The notes: generated by a model not told the origin, from the letters alone. 64,000 bases of DNA from Bacillota bacterium (GCA_021781745.1 JAJXWH010000007.1:1-64000); one strand, 5' to 3'. Positions 17,289-26,258 are shown, counted from the stretch's first letter. Numbers and translations are program-made.

Positions 17289-18050
17289 ATGAATTATGAT
17301 GAATTAAAAAGCATATGGAAAAAAGAAGAGCAAATGAGCTTTGCAGGATGGAACTTTTCGAATCTTAATAATAGATGGGAAAATGAAAAATTACCTTGGG
17401 ACTATAAAGAACTTATAGAAAAATATTTAAAGGCAGATTATAAATTGTTGGATATGGGCACAGGTGGAGGAGAATTTTTATTATCTCTAAATCATCCTTA
17501 TGAAAATACTTCAGTTACAGAATCATATGAACCAAATCTAAAATTATGCAAAGATAGATTGATGCCTTTAGGTATAGCTGTATGCCAAGTATATGAAGAT
17601 GATAAGTTACCTTTTGATGATAACTCATTTGATATTGTAATAAATCGTCATTCAGTTTTTAATGTGCAGGAAGTAAAACGAATTTTGAAGCCAAATGGTT
17701 TGTTTATAACACAACAAGTAGGTGGAAAAAATAATCAAGTTCTTTCAAATAAATTGATTAAGGATTTTAAAGGTGAATTCAATGAAAATATATTATGTAA
17801 TGTATCAGAAGAGTTAAAAAATAATAGTTTTAATGTGATATATGAAGATGAATATTATCCTTACTTAAGATTTTACGATGTAGGAGCTATAGTATATTTT
17901 GCTAAGATAATTCAATGGGAGTTTCCAGGGTTCACAGTTGAAAATAACTTTTGTGAACTTTGTGAATTACAAAATGAAATATCTGAAAGAGGATATTTTG
18001 AAACCTTTGAACACAGATTTATAATAGCTGCACAAAATAATAAAAATTAG
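17289..18050 (+). CDS. Class I SAM-dependent methyltransferase
   Basis: Rossmann-fold methyltransferase of 253 residues. The SAM-binding motif I is LLDMGTGGGEFLL (about residue 54), followed by the acidic end of strand 2 in VTESYEPNL, and motif IV-like DNSFDIVINRHSVF. RILKPNGLFITQQVGG matches the post-motif strand. AAGGAG precedes the ATG. The methyl acceptor is unknown. The leader carries competing hairpins, which suggests attenuation-type control. Confidence 0.85.
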   Translation: MNYDELKSIWKKEEQMSFAGWNFSNLNNRWENEKLPWDYKELIEKYLKADYKLLDMGTGGGEFLLSLNHPYENTSVTESYEPNLKLCKDRLMPLGIAVCQVYEDDKLPFDDNSFDIVINRHSVFNVQEVKRILKPNGLFITQQVGGKNNQVLSNKLIKDFKGEFNENILCNVSEELKNNSFNVIYEDEYYPYLRFYDVGAIVYFAKIIQWEFPGFTVENNFCELCELQNEISERGYFETFEHRFIIAAQNNKN

Positions 18051-18149
18051 TTAACTTTAGGATTATTAGATACCTACAAAAAAGTGGGTAATATGCAAAT
18101 ATTAGAAAGTGTGTTATCCTACAGATGTACTTAAAAAGGGGTGTGTGCA

Positions 18150-18569
18150 ATGAGAAATCCAGTTGAAACTGTAGGGAATTTAATTGATAAACAAAGTGTA
18201 GCTTTTATTAGCTCTGTAGATGAAGATGGTTTTCCTAATAATAAAGCCATGTTACCACCTAGAAAAAGGGAAGGGATAAAAATTTTATATTTTACAACGA
18301 ATACTTCTTCAATGAGAGTAAGGCAATATAGAGAAAATCCAAAAGCCTGCATTTACTTTTGCGATAAGAGGTTTTTTAGAGGTGTAATGTTAAAAGGAAC
18401 AATGGAAGTTTTAGAAGATAAGGAAACCAAAAAGATGATTTGGCGTGATGGCGATACAATGTATTATCCATTAGGAGTAGATGATCCAGATTATTGTGTT
18501 TTGAAATTTACAGCAAAATCAGGAAGATTTTATAGCAATTTTAAATCTGAAGATTTTACTGTTGAATAA
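18150..18569 (+). CDS. Pyridoxamine 5'-phosphate oxidase-like flavoprotein
   Basis: Split-barrel FMN-binding family protein of 139 residues, usually an FMN- or F420-type oxidoreductase or heme-related protein. Typical features are VAFISSVDEDGFPNNKAML, TNTSSMRVRQYRENPKACIYF and the closing VLKFTAKSGRFY. AAGGGGTG favours the ATG at 18150 over the in-frame GTG at 18141. It is the last gene before the respiratory/metal island. The precise substrate is unknown. Confidence 0.8.
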   Translation: MRNPVETVGNLIDKQSVAFISSVDEDGFPNNKAMLPPRKREGIKILYFTTNTSSMRVRQYRENPKACIYFCDKRFFRGVMLKGTMEVLEDKETKKMIWRDGDTMYYPLGVDDPDYCVLKFTAKSGRFYSNFKSEDFTVE

Positions 18570-18617
18570 TTATGTTATACCTTTCATATTTAGCTTTAAG
18601 CTTATAGTCAAACAAAG

Positions 18618-18683
18618 AAATTAGGTGCATGTGTTTAAAACCTTTACGGTTAAATGAGGGAGAGACATATGTACCTAATTTTT
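18618..18683 (+). terminator. Terminator or structured repeat
   Basis: AAATTAGGTGCATGTG pairs with CATATGTACCTAATTTTT over about 14 bp. A small internal hairpin AACC-TTTAC-GGTT lies between. It ends in five T, directly before the protease promoter. Confidence 0.6.
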
Positions 18684-18718
18684 ATGATTATTTAAAATTT
18701 TAAATAATCAATAAAAAA

Positions 18719-18752
18719 TCTTCACATAATCTTCACAATTATATTGTATTAT
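18719..18752 (+). promoter_or_regulatory. Regulon promoter: 11-bp direct repeat plus -10 (protease)
   Basis: Half-sites CTTCACATAA at 18720 and CTTCACAATT at 18731 are 11 bp apart; -10 TATTAT is at 18747-18752. This is the cleanest copy of the box shared by 13 sites. The second half-site takes the place of the -35. Confidence 0.75.
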
Positions 18753-18844
18753 TAATTAGTAAATACTTAAATTAAGTTTTAAAATGGGATTATTGACCAT
18801 AATTACAAATGTTAATATTAAATTGTAGGATGTAGGAGGTTTTT

Positions 18845-20101
18845 ATGGCGGGAAAGTTTATTAAATTTATAACAGTAGTATCAGTAGTATTCGCATTAGG
18901 TTATATTTTTACTTTTTCATCTGACAAAAGTACTATAAGTGATAAGCTTAATAACGTAGGTAGTTATGTAAAGTCGCTAAGAAATTCTAATTTTGATAAC
19001 CTTCTAAGTAAATTGAAAGGAATTATAATTGTTAGAAGAACTGATGGGGAAAACGATGAAATAGCTCCTAGTGAATTAGAACAATATATTTTAAATGAGA
19101 TTCGTAACGTAGAAGGAATTCAAATAGTTAGAGGACCTAAAAGTATAAAAATAATAAAACCAATACAAAAAACTCCTGTAAAAAAAGATTTTCAGTTGGG
19201 AGATATAAAAGAAAATACTAATCTTGCTTTAAATGATCCTGGATATAGATATGAGTGGGATATTAGTTACACAGAAGCAGATAAGGCATGGCCTTTAATA
19301 AAACAAAAAAGAGAAATAAAAGTTGCGGTTCTAGATACAGGTGTAGATTATACACATCCAGATTTAAAAAATAGAGTGCTAACAAATAAGGGATATAACT
19401 TTGTAGACAATAATTTTAATATAATGGATGATAATGGCCATGGTACTCATGTATCAGGAATAATAGCTGCAAGTGCAGATAATGGTATTGGTATAGCTGG
19501 AATTACAGGAACTTTAGATGTGAAAATAATCCCTATAAAAGTCCTTGATGCAAATGGAGAGGGAGATGTAGATACAATTGTTAGAGGCATTAAATATGCA
19601 GCAGATAATGGGGCAGATGTAATTAATTTGAGTTTTGGAACAAATGAAAAGAGTAAAGAGATTTCTGCGGCGATAAATTATGCTAAGAATAAGGGAGCTT
19701 TTGTAGTAGCTGCTGCAGGTAATGATGATTCAAGCAGTGATAGTGTTAGTCCAGCAAGTGATGGAGCATTTACAGTAGCTGCAATGGATTATAATTATAA
19801 AAAAGCTTACTTCTCTGATTATGGAAAGTGTATAAAAGTTTCTGCACCAGGAGTTCAAATATTAAGTACAGTTCCAGGAGGGTATGAAGCGTGGGATGGA
19901 ACAAGTATGGCGGCACCAGTCGTAACAGGAATTGCGGCTATGGTAAAGGCAGAAGATCCTAACTTATCTCCAAGTAAAATAGAAGAGGTTTTAGATAGTA
20001 CCACAAAGGATATTATGTCAAAAGGAAAAGATGTGCAAACAGGATATGGGCTTATCGATGCCTATAATGCGATTAAAAAAGTAAAACAATTAGAAAAATA
20101 A
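18845..20101 (+). CDS. Subtilisin-like S8 serine protease, exported
   Basis: Secreted or membrane-tethered serine protease of 418 residues. The catalytic triad is visible: Asp164 (VLDTGVDYTHPDL), His199 (GHGTHVSG) and Ser354 (GTSMAAPV), with the oxyanion Asn in AAAGND. A hydrophobic N-terminal segment (residues ~5-24) acts as signal or anchor; residues ~30-140 look like a propeptide. AGGAGG precedes the ATG. It has a regulon box and its own terminator. The remains of a second copy of its 3' end lie at 42177-42254. Confidence 0.92.
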   Translation: MAGKFIKFITVVSVVFALGYIFTFSSDKSTISDKLNNVGSYVKSLRNSNFDNLLSKLKGIIIVRRTDGENDEIAPSELEQYILNEIRNVEGIQIVRGPKSIKIIKPIQKTPVKKDFQLGDIKENTNLALNDPGYRYEWDISYTEADKAWPLIKQKREIKVAVLDTGVDYTHPDLKNRVLTNKGYNFVDNNFNIMDDNGHGTHVSGIIAASADNGIGIAGITGTLDVKIIPIKVLDANGEGDVDTIVRGIKYAADNGADVINLSFGTNEKSKEISAAINYAKNKGAFVVAAAGNDDSSSDSVSPASDGAFTVAAMDYNYKKAYFSDYGKCIKVSAPGVQILSTVPGGYEAWDGTSMAAPVVTGIAAMVKAEDPNLSPSKIEEVLDSTTKDIMSKGKDVQTGYGLIDAYNAIKKVKQLEK

Positions 20102-20111
20102 TAAATGCAAA

Positions 20112-20138
20112 AATGCAGGCTATATGCCTGTATTTTTT
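20112..20138 (+). terminator. Protease terminator
   Basis: AATGCAGGC (20112-20120) pairs with GCCTGTATT (20126-20134, one G-U), followed by a run of T to 20138. Confidence 0.9.
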
Positions 20139-20236
20139 CATTTATGGGTAACTTAAACAGGAGTTGCAAAGTATATTTTTATAATGATTAGAAAAAAATA
20201 TATTTTGTAATGTAAATATTAAAGGAGGAAATAAAA

Positions 20237-20608
20237 ATGGAAACTACTATGACTAGACGTTCGAACTCACTTATATCTGAAGGAAATCCAATGCAGTCAT
20301 GCATTGATATGTGCAGTCAGTGCATGCAATTCTGCCAAGAATGTATAAATCTATGTTTACAAGAAAGTAATGTTAGAGATAGAATGTATTGTATAAAAAC
20401 TCTTCAAGATTGCGCTGAAATATGTTCTACTGCAGTTTGTTTTATGTCAAGAGGCAGCGGACATATTAGAGAAATATGTACTGTGTGTGCAGCAATTTGT
20501 GAAAGTTGTGCAAAAGAATGTAGTACATTTGATGATCAACATTGCAAAACATGTGCAGATACATGTCGTCAATGTGCTAGTGAATGTAGACATATGTTAA
20601 ATATGTAG
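20237..20608 (+). CDS. Cys-rich four-helix copper-storage-like protein, copy 1
   Basis: Cytosolic protein of 123 residues with about 20 Cys, mostly in CxxC and CxxxC spacing along predicted helices (CIDMCSQCMQFCQEC, CAAICESCAKEC, CADTCRQCASEC). This is the pattern of the DUF326/Csp-type four-helix bundles, which store Cu(I) in a thiolate-lined core. There is no signal peptide, as in the cytosolic Csp3 class. AAAGGAGG precedes the ATG. It follows the protease; the paralogue at 42353 follows the remnant of another protease, suggesting a block duplication. Confidence 0.88.
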   Translation: METTMTRRSNSLISEGNPMQSCIDMCSQCMQFCQECINLCLQESNVRDRMYCIKTLQDCAEICSTAVCFMSRGSGHIREICTVCAAICESCAKECSTFDDQHCKTCADTCRQCASECRHMLNM

Positions 20609-20665
20609 AATTATTAACTTTACTCTATGCCTTAATATAAAAAATTAAATAATAAATTGAACTCA

Positions 20666-20697
20666 AAATCGCTACCAAATGATAGCGATTTTTTATT
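20666..20697 (+). terminator. Terminator of the copper-storage-like gene
   Basis: AAATCGCTA (20666-20674) pairs with TAGCGATTT (20683-20691), followed by a T-rich tail. Confidence 0.9.
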
Positions 20698-20773
20698 TTC
20701 TTGATTTTGCCTTATATCAAAATACATTATTTATTCATATTATATTAACTGTAAAAGTTTTTGGAGGAAAATA

Positions 20774-22819
20774 ATGAATTATAGTTTAGAAAATTGTCCA
20801 ATTACATTGAATACCACAAGGATTTGTGAAAATAATGCATTAGAAACAGCTATAAAAATATCTAAAATGGGTTTTAGTAATATGAAGCCTAATGCTGTAA
20901 TTTTGGTGAATAAAAATGATGTTTTTCATGGAATAGCAGCAACCTCTTTAGTTCATTTTCCAATTAATGCAGCTCTTTTGTTTACGGATGGAAAAAGATT
21001 AAGCAAGGAAACCTTAAAGGAAATTCAAAGACTATCACCAAAAGGGTATAAAGGTATACATGTAATTTTAGTTGGAAACATTACGAAAAATGTATCTTCA
21101 GAGCTTAATAGTTGTGGATTTAAAACACATCATATGGCAGGCTGCAGCCATTACGAAACAGCATGTATAATACCCAATGTAAGAAAAGAGTTCAAAAACG
21201 TTCTTATAGTTTCAGGGGAAGATTATTCAGAAGGAATTACCGCAGGATATTGGGCTGCGCATCATGGGGATCCAATTTTATTTGTTCAGAAAAAAAGAAT
21301 TCCTCAATGTACTTTAGATACAATTAAAAAAATGAATGGCATTAATATTTATATTATTGGATCAGCTAGAACTATATCAAAAGAAGTTGAAAAGTATTTA
21401 TGTAATATGGATAGTGTTAAAAATCTGACTAGAATAGATGGAAACACCCCTTACGATATAGCAGTCAATTTTGCAATATTCAAAGATGGTAAAACTGAAT
21501 TTGGATGGGGGAGAAATTATAGAGGAGGTCATGCATTTACATTTGGAGACCTCAATAATCCTATGGAAATTATAGCAGGCGCATTATTTGCACATATGGG
21601 CAAACATACGCCGCCATTATTGGTTGAAAGAGATAAAATACCAGCAGTAGTAGAAAGATATATTAAATCAATTAAGCCTTTACCACATAAGGACATGCCT
21701 AAACCTCCATTTATGCATGGATTTATTCTTGGTAATACAGAGATTATCAGCTATGAAGCACAAGTAACGATAGAAACGTTTCTTTCTATTGGCCATGAAA
21801 TGAAGGGACACATGGATCATGAAATGATGTATCAGATGGACCATGAAATGAAGGAACACATTGAGCATGGAATGATGGATCATATGGACAATGAAATGAA
21901 AGGGCACATGGGTCAAGGAATGATGTGTCATATGGACGATGAAATGAAAGATCAAATGGATCAAGGAATGATGCACCATATGGATGATAAAATGGAGGGG
22001 CACATGGGTCATGGAATTATGGATCATATGGACGATGAAATGAAAGGGCACATGGATCAAGGAATGATGTGTCATATGGATGATAAAATGGAGGGGCACA
22101 TGGATCAAGGAATGATGCACCATATGGACGATGAAATGAAAGGGCACATGGATCAAGGAATGATGTATCAGATGGGCCATGAAATGAAGGATAACATGGA
22201 TCATGGAATGATGTGTCAGATGGGCCATGAAATGAAGGATAACATGGACCATGGAATGATGTGTCACATGTGCGATGAAATGAAGGATCAAATGGATCAC
22301 GGAATGATGCACCATATGGATGATAAAATGGAGGGGCACATGGATCAAGGAATGATATGTCATATGGACGATGAAATGAAGGGTCACATGTATCATATGT
22401 ATGATGAAATGGAGGGGCACATGGATCAAGGAATGATGTGTCATATGGACGATGAAATGAAGGATCACATGTATCATATGTATGATGAAATGGAAGGGCA
22501 CATGGATCACGGAATGATGCATCATATGTATGATGAAATGAAAGGGCACATGGATCACGGAATGATGTGTCATATGAACGATGAAATGAAGGAAAACATG
22601 GATTATGGAATGATGTGTCACATGAATCATGAGATGGCGGATTATATGGAACATGGAACAACAGAGAATATGAAATATGATAATACTGGTGAGTTAGGTG
22701 CATATGCAAAAAATAAAATTATAAAAGAATTAGATTATAATAAAATAAATGAAGAAGATGACAAGGAAAATTTACACTTGAAATTTATAACAGTTAGTAC
22801 GGATAAAATAACTGATTAG
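20774..22819 (+). CDS. Cell-wall-binding-repeat-2 domain protein with long Met/His-rich repeat tail
   Basis: 681-residue protein of unusual build. Residues ~1-330 resemble the putative cell wall binding repeat 2 (CWB2) fold seen in clostridial surface proteins, with segments such as NALETAIKISKMGF, VLIVSGEDYSEGITA and IIGSARTISKEVEKY. Residues ~340-630 are about 18 copies of a 16-residue unit rich in Met, His, Asp and Glu, e.g. HMDDEMKGHMDQGMMC. A charged 50-residue tail ends the protein. No signal peptide or membrane helix is seen, which is odd for CWB2. Met/His spacing suggests binding of Cu or another metal; this is inference. GGAGG precedes the ATG. Confidence 0.8.
   Translation: MNYSLENCPITLNTTRICENNALETAIKISKMGFSNMKPNAVILVNKNDVFHGIAATSLVHFPINAALLFTDGKRLSKETLKEIQRLSPKGYKGIHVILVGNITKNVSSELNSCGFKTHHMAGCSHYETACIIPNVRKEFKNVLIVSGEDYSEGITAGYWAAHHGDPILFVQKKRIPQCTLDTIKKMNGINIYIIGSARTISKEVEKYLCNMDSVKNLTRIDGNTPYDIAVNFAIFKDGKTEFGWGRNYRGGHAFTFGDLNNPMEIIAGALFAHMGKHTPPLLVERDKIPAVVERYIKSIKPLPHKDMPKPPFMHGFILGNTEIISYEAQVTIETFLSIGHEMKGHMDHEMMYQMDHEMKEHIEHGMMDHMDNEMKGHMGQGMMCHMDDEMKDQMDQGMMHHMDDKMEGHMGHGIMDHMDDEMKGHMDQGMMCHMDDKMEGHMDQGMMHHMDDEMKGHMDQGMMYQMGHEMKDNMDHGMMCQMGHEMKDNMDHGMMCHMCDEMKDQMDHGMMHHMDDKMEGHMDQGMICHMDDEMKGHMYHMYDEMEGHMDQGMMCHMDDEMKDHMYHMYDEMEGHMDHGMMHHMYDEMKGHMDHGMMCHMNDEMKENMDYGMMCHMNHEMADYMEHGTTENMKYDNTGELGAYAKNKIIKELDYNKINEEDDKENLHLKFITVSTDKITD
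21791..22660 (+). repeat. 48-bp coding tandem repeats
   Basis: Imperfect tandem repeat with a 48-bp period (two 24-bp halves, each beginning with CATATGGAC or CACATGGAT). It encodes the Met/His tail. Neighbouring units are nearly identical, so length variation between strains or assembly collapse is likely. Confidence 0.9.
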
Positions 22820-22905
22820 AAATAACAAGAGATTTTAATAGTAGAACAGGTTAGTTTGATCAGTTTTTGCAATTAAGAAAACAAGTATTTCCAAATAAGG
22901 CTAAG

Positions 22906-22949
22906 GAACTTTGATAAAATAGGTTATTATATCAAAGTTCTTTAATTTT
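22906..22949 (+). terminator. Terminator after the repeat protein
   Basis: GAACTTTGATA (22906-22916) pairs with TATCAAAGTTC (22930-22940), then a T-rich tail. The remaining DNA to 23187 shows nothing I recognise. Confidence 0.85.
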
Positions 22950-23187
22950 AAACATATGTGTTAACTTGTTCGGAGATTTTGTTAAGTATCTTATAATTAT
23001 TATACATAGGAAATTACTGGTATGATATCTAACGTAATGAATCTAAGATTCCTAAAGGCATAATTATAAATTTAATTAGGTAAAAGGTATAAATAGAAAA
23101 GTTTGAAAAGTTTCTGGTGAAAATATAGTATTTTATATTTAAATTTAGGAATAATAAAATTTATATATTAAAAGGAAGTGAATTGTA

Positions 23188-23397
23188 ATGAGAACAGTTA
23201 CGTGGGTATTAGTTGTTGCAGCTGCTATAAGATTAGGGATAATAGGCTTTTTTGGAGATGATTTTATAGGAGTTGTTTTTGGTTCTGCACCTGTAGCATT
23301 TTCATGGGTAGATAGAGTAATCTGTGGGATAGTAGGTATAGCAGGAATATATGCAATTTACCTTTTATTCAAAGGACCAACTAATGAGGTAGTCTAG
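23188..23397 (+). CDS. DUF378-family small membrane protein
   Basis: 69-residue inner-membrane protein with two hydrophobic helices (residues ~5-35 and ~42-60), matching the DUF378/YuzA pattern: AAAIRLGIIGFFGDDFI, then VDRVICGIVGIAGIYAIYLL. Its function is unknown. GGAAGTGA precedes the ATG. It stands alone between two intergenic gaps. Confidence 0.8.
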   Translation: MRTVTWVLVVAAAIRLGIIGFFGDDFIGVVFGSAPVAFSWVDRVICGIVGIAGIYAIYLLFKGPTNEVV

Positions 23398-23497
23398 TAA
23401 AACAGGTGAAATTTTTTGATTATTAAAAAGATAATAGTAAACGCTAGTCATATAAAAGGATAATGATAGATTTTATTTAATGAATACTTTGTAGAAA

Positions 23498-23540
23498 AGG
23501 CTGCATATTGGGCTGTAATTCCAATATTCGGCCTATTTTT
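23498..23540 (+). terminator. Terminator in the 23.4-23.7 kb gap
   Basis: AGGCTGCATATTGG (23498-23511) pairs with CCAATATTCGGCCT (23521-23534) with one mismatch and one G-U, then ATTTTTA. It probably ends the DUF378 transcript. Confidence 0.7.
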
Positions 23541-23621
23541 ATATGTATGTAGCGTATCCAATCCTAAATTTTATTAAGAAAAATTTTTATATTCATTAAA
23601 ATATTTATCTTGTAACGAATA

Positions 23622-23659
23622 TTACATTGGCATACAATGTAAGTAATTAAATTTATAAT
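23622..23659 (+). promoter_or_regulatory. Palindromic operator and -10 of the DedA-PAP2 gene
   Basis: TTACATTG (23622-23629) and CAATGTAA (23635-23642) form a perfect inverted repeat with a 5-bp centre. A consensus TATAAT sits at 23654-23659. The palindrome covers the -35 position, so a dimeric regulator probably controls this promoter. Confidence 0.6.
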
Positions 23660-23697
23660 ATAATTATGTACTAATAAATTTTATGGAAGTGAGTATA

Positions 23698-24975
23698 TTG
23701 AATTTTATAATAGATTTATTTAATCATTATGGATATGTAGTGCTTTTTGTAAGCTTATTGTTAGAACTAATAGCATTTCCTTTGCCTGGGGAGCCTCTTA
23801 TGACTTACTGTGGATATATTATTTATACTAATAAAATGAGCTGGTCTATTAGCATTATAGTAGCTAGTGTTGGAACAATAACTGGTATTACTATATCCTA
23901 TTTTATTGGAAAAGTATTGGGAACAAGTTTTTTCGAGAAACATGGCCACTATATTCATTTGGATAAGAAAAGAATAGATAAGACTTCAAAGTGGTTTCAA
24001 GAATATGGTAATAAGTTGTTGTTAATGGCATATTTTATTCCGGGAATAAGACACATTACAGGGTATTTCTCTGGCATGACAAAGATATCATATAAAAAAT
24101 TTGCAGTTAGTGCGTATGTAGGCGCCTTCATATGGACCACTACTTTTATCTCATTAGGAACTGTTCTTGGTGCTAATTGGGAAAAGTATCATAGTTTGCT
24201 AAAAAGGTATTTAGTAATTATAAGTGTAATAATTGCTATGATTATAGTGATTGTATATATTTATAGAAATTATAAGCAAAGGATTCAAGAGTGGGTTATA
24301 AGCATATTGAAAAATAGTTTAAAGATATTTCATTCTTTTGGAGAAATAAAAATATTAATTGCAGGAATAGCAGCATTGTTATTAATATTTTCTGCTCTTA
24401 TAATAGGTATTATTCAAGACTATATAGCAAATGAGTTTGGAGAATTTGATGAAATAGGAAAGTATATAGTAGGACGTATTTTTGATGAAAGATGGAACAA
24501 TTCTATGAAAATATTTAATAGTATGTCAAACATCTATATTTTATCAATGGTAGTAATAATTACGGGAATTTGGATATTTCTAAAAAGTATTAATAAAGCA
24601 CGAGAAATACAGTTTTTACTTATATCTTCTCTAGGCGGAAAATTGTTAGATATAATATTAAAAAATGTATTTCATAGATTAGGACCGCCAGGGAATATAT
24701 ATACTTTTCCAAGTAGTGAAGTTTTAATGTCTGTCATAGTATATGGCTTTTTTGTATATATGATGTTAAAAAAGAGTAAAAAAGCACTGATTAGCTCAAT
24801 AATAATAGGAACATATTTAAGTATTTGTTTTCTTATCGGATTAAGTGCTGTCTATTTAAACCTACAATATCCTAGTGATGTTGCAGCAGGTTTTGAGTTT
24901 GGAATGGTGTGGTTAAGTTTATCTATTATATTGTTGGAAGTCTATGGAGCATTAGCTAAGATTAAAGATATTTAA
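23698..24975 (+). CDS. DedA-family membrane protein fused to a degenerate PAP2-like domain
   Basis: 425-residue membrane protein. Residues ~1-195 are a DedA (SNARE-associated/VTT) domain, a family linked to lipid flipping: LIAFPLPGEPLMTYCGY, then FIPGIRHITGYFSGM. Residues ~210-425 have PAP2 phosphatase topology, with KNVFHRLGPP in place of the first motif. However, PSGH is PSSE, and the SR-x5-H motif reads SAVYLNLQYPSD, so both catalytic His are missing. A TTG at 23698 is favoured because GGAAG lies 8 bases upstream; the frame-open ATG at 23683 has no ribosome site. Confidence 0.85.
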   Translation: MNFIIDLFNHYGYVVLFVSLLLELIAFPLPGEPLMTYCGYIIYTNKMSWSISIIVASVGTITGITISYFIGKVLGTSFFEKHGHYIHLDKKRIDKTSKWFQEYGNKLLLMAYFIPGIRHITGYFSGMTKISYKKFAVSAYVGAFIWTTTFISLGTVLGANWEKYHSLLKRYLVIISVIIAMIIVIVYIYRNYKQRIQEWVISILKNSLKIFHSFGEIKILIAGIAALLLIFSALIIGIIQDYIANEFGEFDEIGKYIVGRIFDERWNNSMKIFNSMSNIYILSMVVIITGIWIFLKSINKAREIQFLLISSLGGKLLDIILKNVFHRLGPPGNIYTFPSSEVLMSVIVYGFFVYMMLKKSKKALISSIIIGTYLSICFLIGLSAVYLNLQYPSDVAAGFEFGMVWLSLSIILLEVYGALAKIKDI

Positions 24976-24987
24976 ATAAATTTTTAT

Positions 24988-25022
24988 AAAAAATTAGGTA
25001 AATAGTGCAACCTAATTTTTTT
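24988..25022 (+). terminator. Terminator of the DedA-PAP2 gene
   Basis: AAAAAATTAGGT (24988-24999) pairs with ACCTAATTTTTT (from 25010), followed by more T. Confidence 0.9.
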
Positions 25023-25134
25023 TATTACGTGTAATAAGTGACTGTAAGTTTACAACATGCCACAAAAAAATAACTCGGGTGATGAAGAAGCTAATAAATG
25101 AAGAGGTAATGGTACAATAGATTTTAGTCAAATA

Positions 25135-25168
25135 TCTTCATAAAATCTTTACAAATATTTTGTATTAT
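25135..25168 (+). promoter_or_regulatory. Regulon promoter (UbiA prenyltransferase 1)
   Basis: CTTCATAAAA at 25136 and CTTTACAAAT at 25147 (11 bp apart), with -10 TATTAT at 25163-25168, 27 bp from the first half-site. Confidence 0.7.
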
Positions 25169-25216
25169 TAAATATAAAATAAAAAGATTAAATGTCTTGA
25201 TGAGGAGAAGAGAACA

Positions 25217-26104
25217 ATGGGGTTTAAAACAATAATAAAACTTATGGATATAAAAACCCTTGTTGCAGGATTAGTTCCTGTAATTTTAGGGTCAGTTTAT
25301 TCAAAATATGCTTTTGGGAAGTTAAATATCTTGTACCTTATATTATTAGCAATTGCTATGATATTGATTCAAAGCGCTACTAATATGATTAATGACTATT
25401 TTGACTATAAACGTGGAGCAGACAGTAATAAGAGCACAGATGAAAAAGCTCTAGTTAGTGGTGAAACCACATCTAAACAAGTATTATTTATAATAGTATT
25501 ATACCAGTTTATTGCCCTTATGATTGGTATTTTTTTAGCTAGGCAAACAAGTTATTACAGTTTACTAGTTGCTGTAATAGGCGGTCTTATTTCAATTTTA
25601 TATGCATTTGGTCCTTTGCCTATTTCATATACCCCATTTGGAGAGATTATATCTGGCGTTACTATGGGAATTGGTATAACAAGTACAGTGATTTATATTC
25701 AATCAGGAATAATTAATTTAAATACAATTTTAGTAGCAATTCCTACAGCATTATTTATTGGTACTATACTGTTAACTAATAACTTAAGTGATATCGAAGA
25801 GGATAGGGAAGCAGGTAGAAAAACGTTACCTATTATTATAGGCAAAAAAAATGCGGAAAAGTTATGGATTATTAATGTAATAATGTTATTTGTATTAACA
25901 ATTTGTTTAGTGTTAATACACATTTATTCTATTGTTGTATTAGTACCTTTGGCTTTAGTATATCCTTATAAATCGATTCGTAACTTTTTATCCTACGAAA
26001 AAAGTGCTCATACAAAAGGTAGAAGCATGGGACTTATAGGTCAGATTGGATTAAAATATCATTTAGGTGTAATCATTGGGCTACTAATAGCAATCATAAT
26101 GTAA
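25217..26104 (+). CDS. menA: UbiA-family prenyltransferase, MenA-like (copy 1)
   Basis: Membrane prenyltransferase of 295 residues with about nine helices. The two Asp-rich prenyl-diphosphate motifs are present: NDYFDYKRGAD (about residue 60) and NNLSDIEEDREAGRKTL (about residue 190). MenA members join a polyprenyl chain to 1,4-dihydroxy-2-naphthoate, making demethylmenaquinone. The polyprenyl synthase and UbiE/MenG in this window fit that role. A second UbiA lies at 51403, so which one handles which acceptor is open. GGAGAAG precedes the ATG. Confidence 0.85.
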   Translation: MGFKTIIKLMDIKTLVAGLVPVILGSVYSKYAFGKLNILYLILLAIAMILIQSATNMINDYFDYKRGADSNKSTDEKALVSGETTSKQVLFIIVLYQFIALMIGIFLARQTSYYSLLVAVIGGLISILYAFGPLPISYTPFGEIISGVTMGIGITSTVIYIQSGIINLNTILVAIPTALFIGTILLTNNLSDIEEDREAGRKTLPIIIGKKNAEKLWIINVIMLFVLTICLVLIHIYSIVVLVPLALVYPYKSIRNFLSYEKSAHTKGRSMGLIGQIGLKYHLGVIIGLLIAIIM

Positions 26105-26177
26105 AAAATTATTATGTGTGTAGTGTTAAGATTTAAATCCTATTTGATTTGAAATAATAAAAATTTTATGAATATGC

Positions 26178-26224
26178 AAAAGGTTCAAGTGTTATAAACA
26201 ATATATCACTTGAACCTTTTATTG
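26178..26224 (+). terminator. Terminator of UbiA 1
   Basis: AAAAGGTTCAAGTG (26178-26191) pairs perfectly with CACTTGAACCTTTT (26207-26220). Confidence 0.9.
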
Positions 26225-26258
26225 TATATAATTAAAAAGTTTTATTATAAATATATCA

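Noticed and set aside
20722-20746. Further regulon box before the Met/His repeat protein
   Set aside because: ATACA and ATTCA are 11 bp apart, but the half-sites deviate and no -10 is at the fixed distance.
21791-22660. Regular repeats as a possible CRISPR array
   Set aside because: The units are contiguous and coding, with no unique spacers and no cas genes.
21680-22709. Long minus-strand open frames (324 and 230 codons) across the repeat region
   Set aside because: They are a by-product of the 48-bp repeats on the plus strand; no ribosome site, low complexity, and the plus frame has a proper start and domain.
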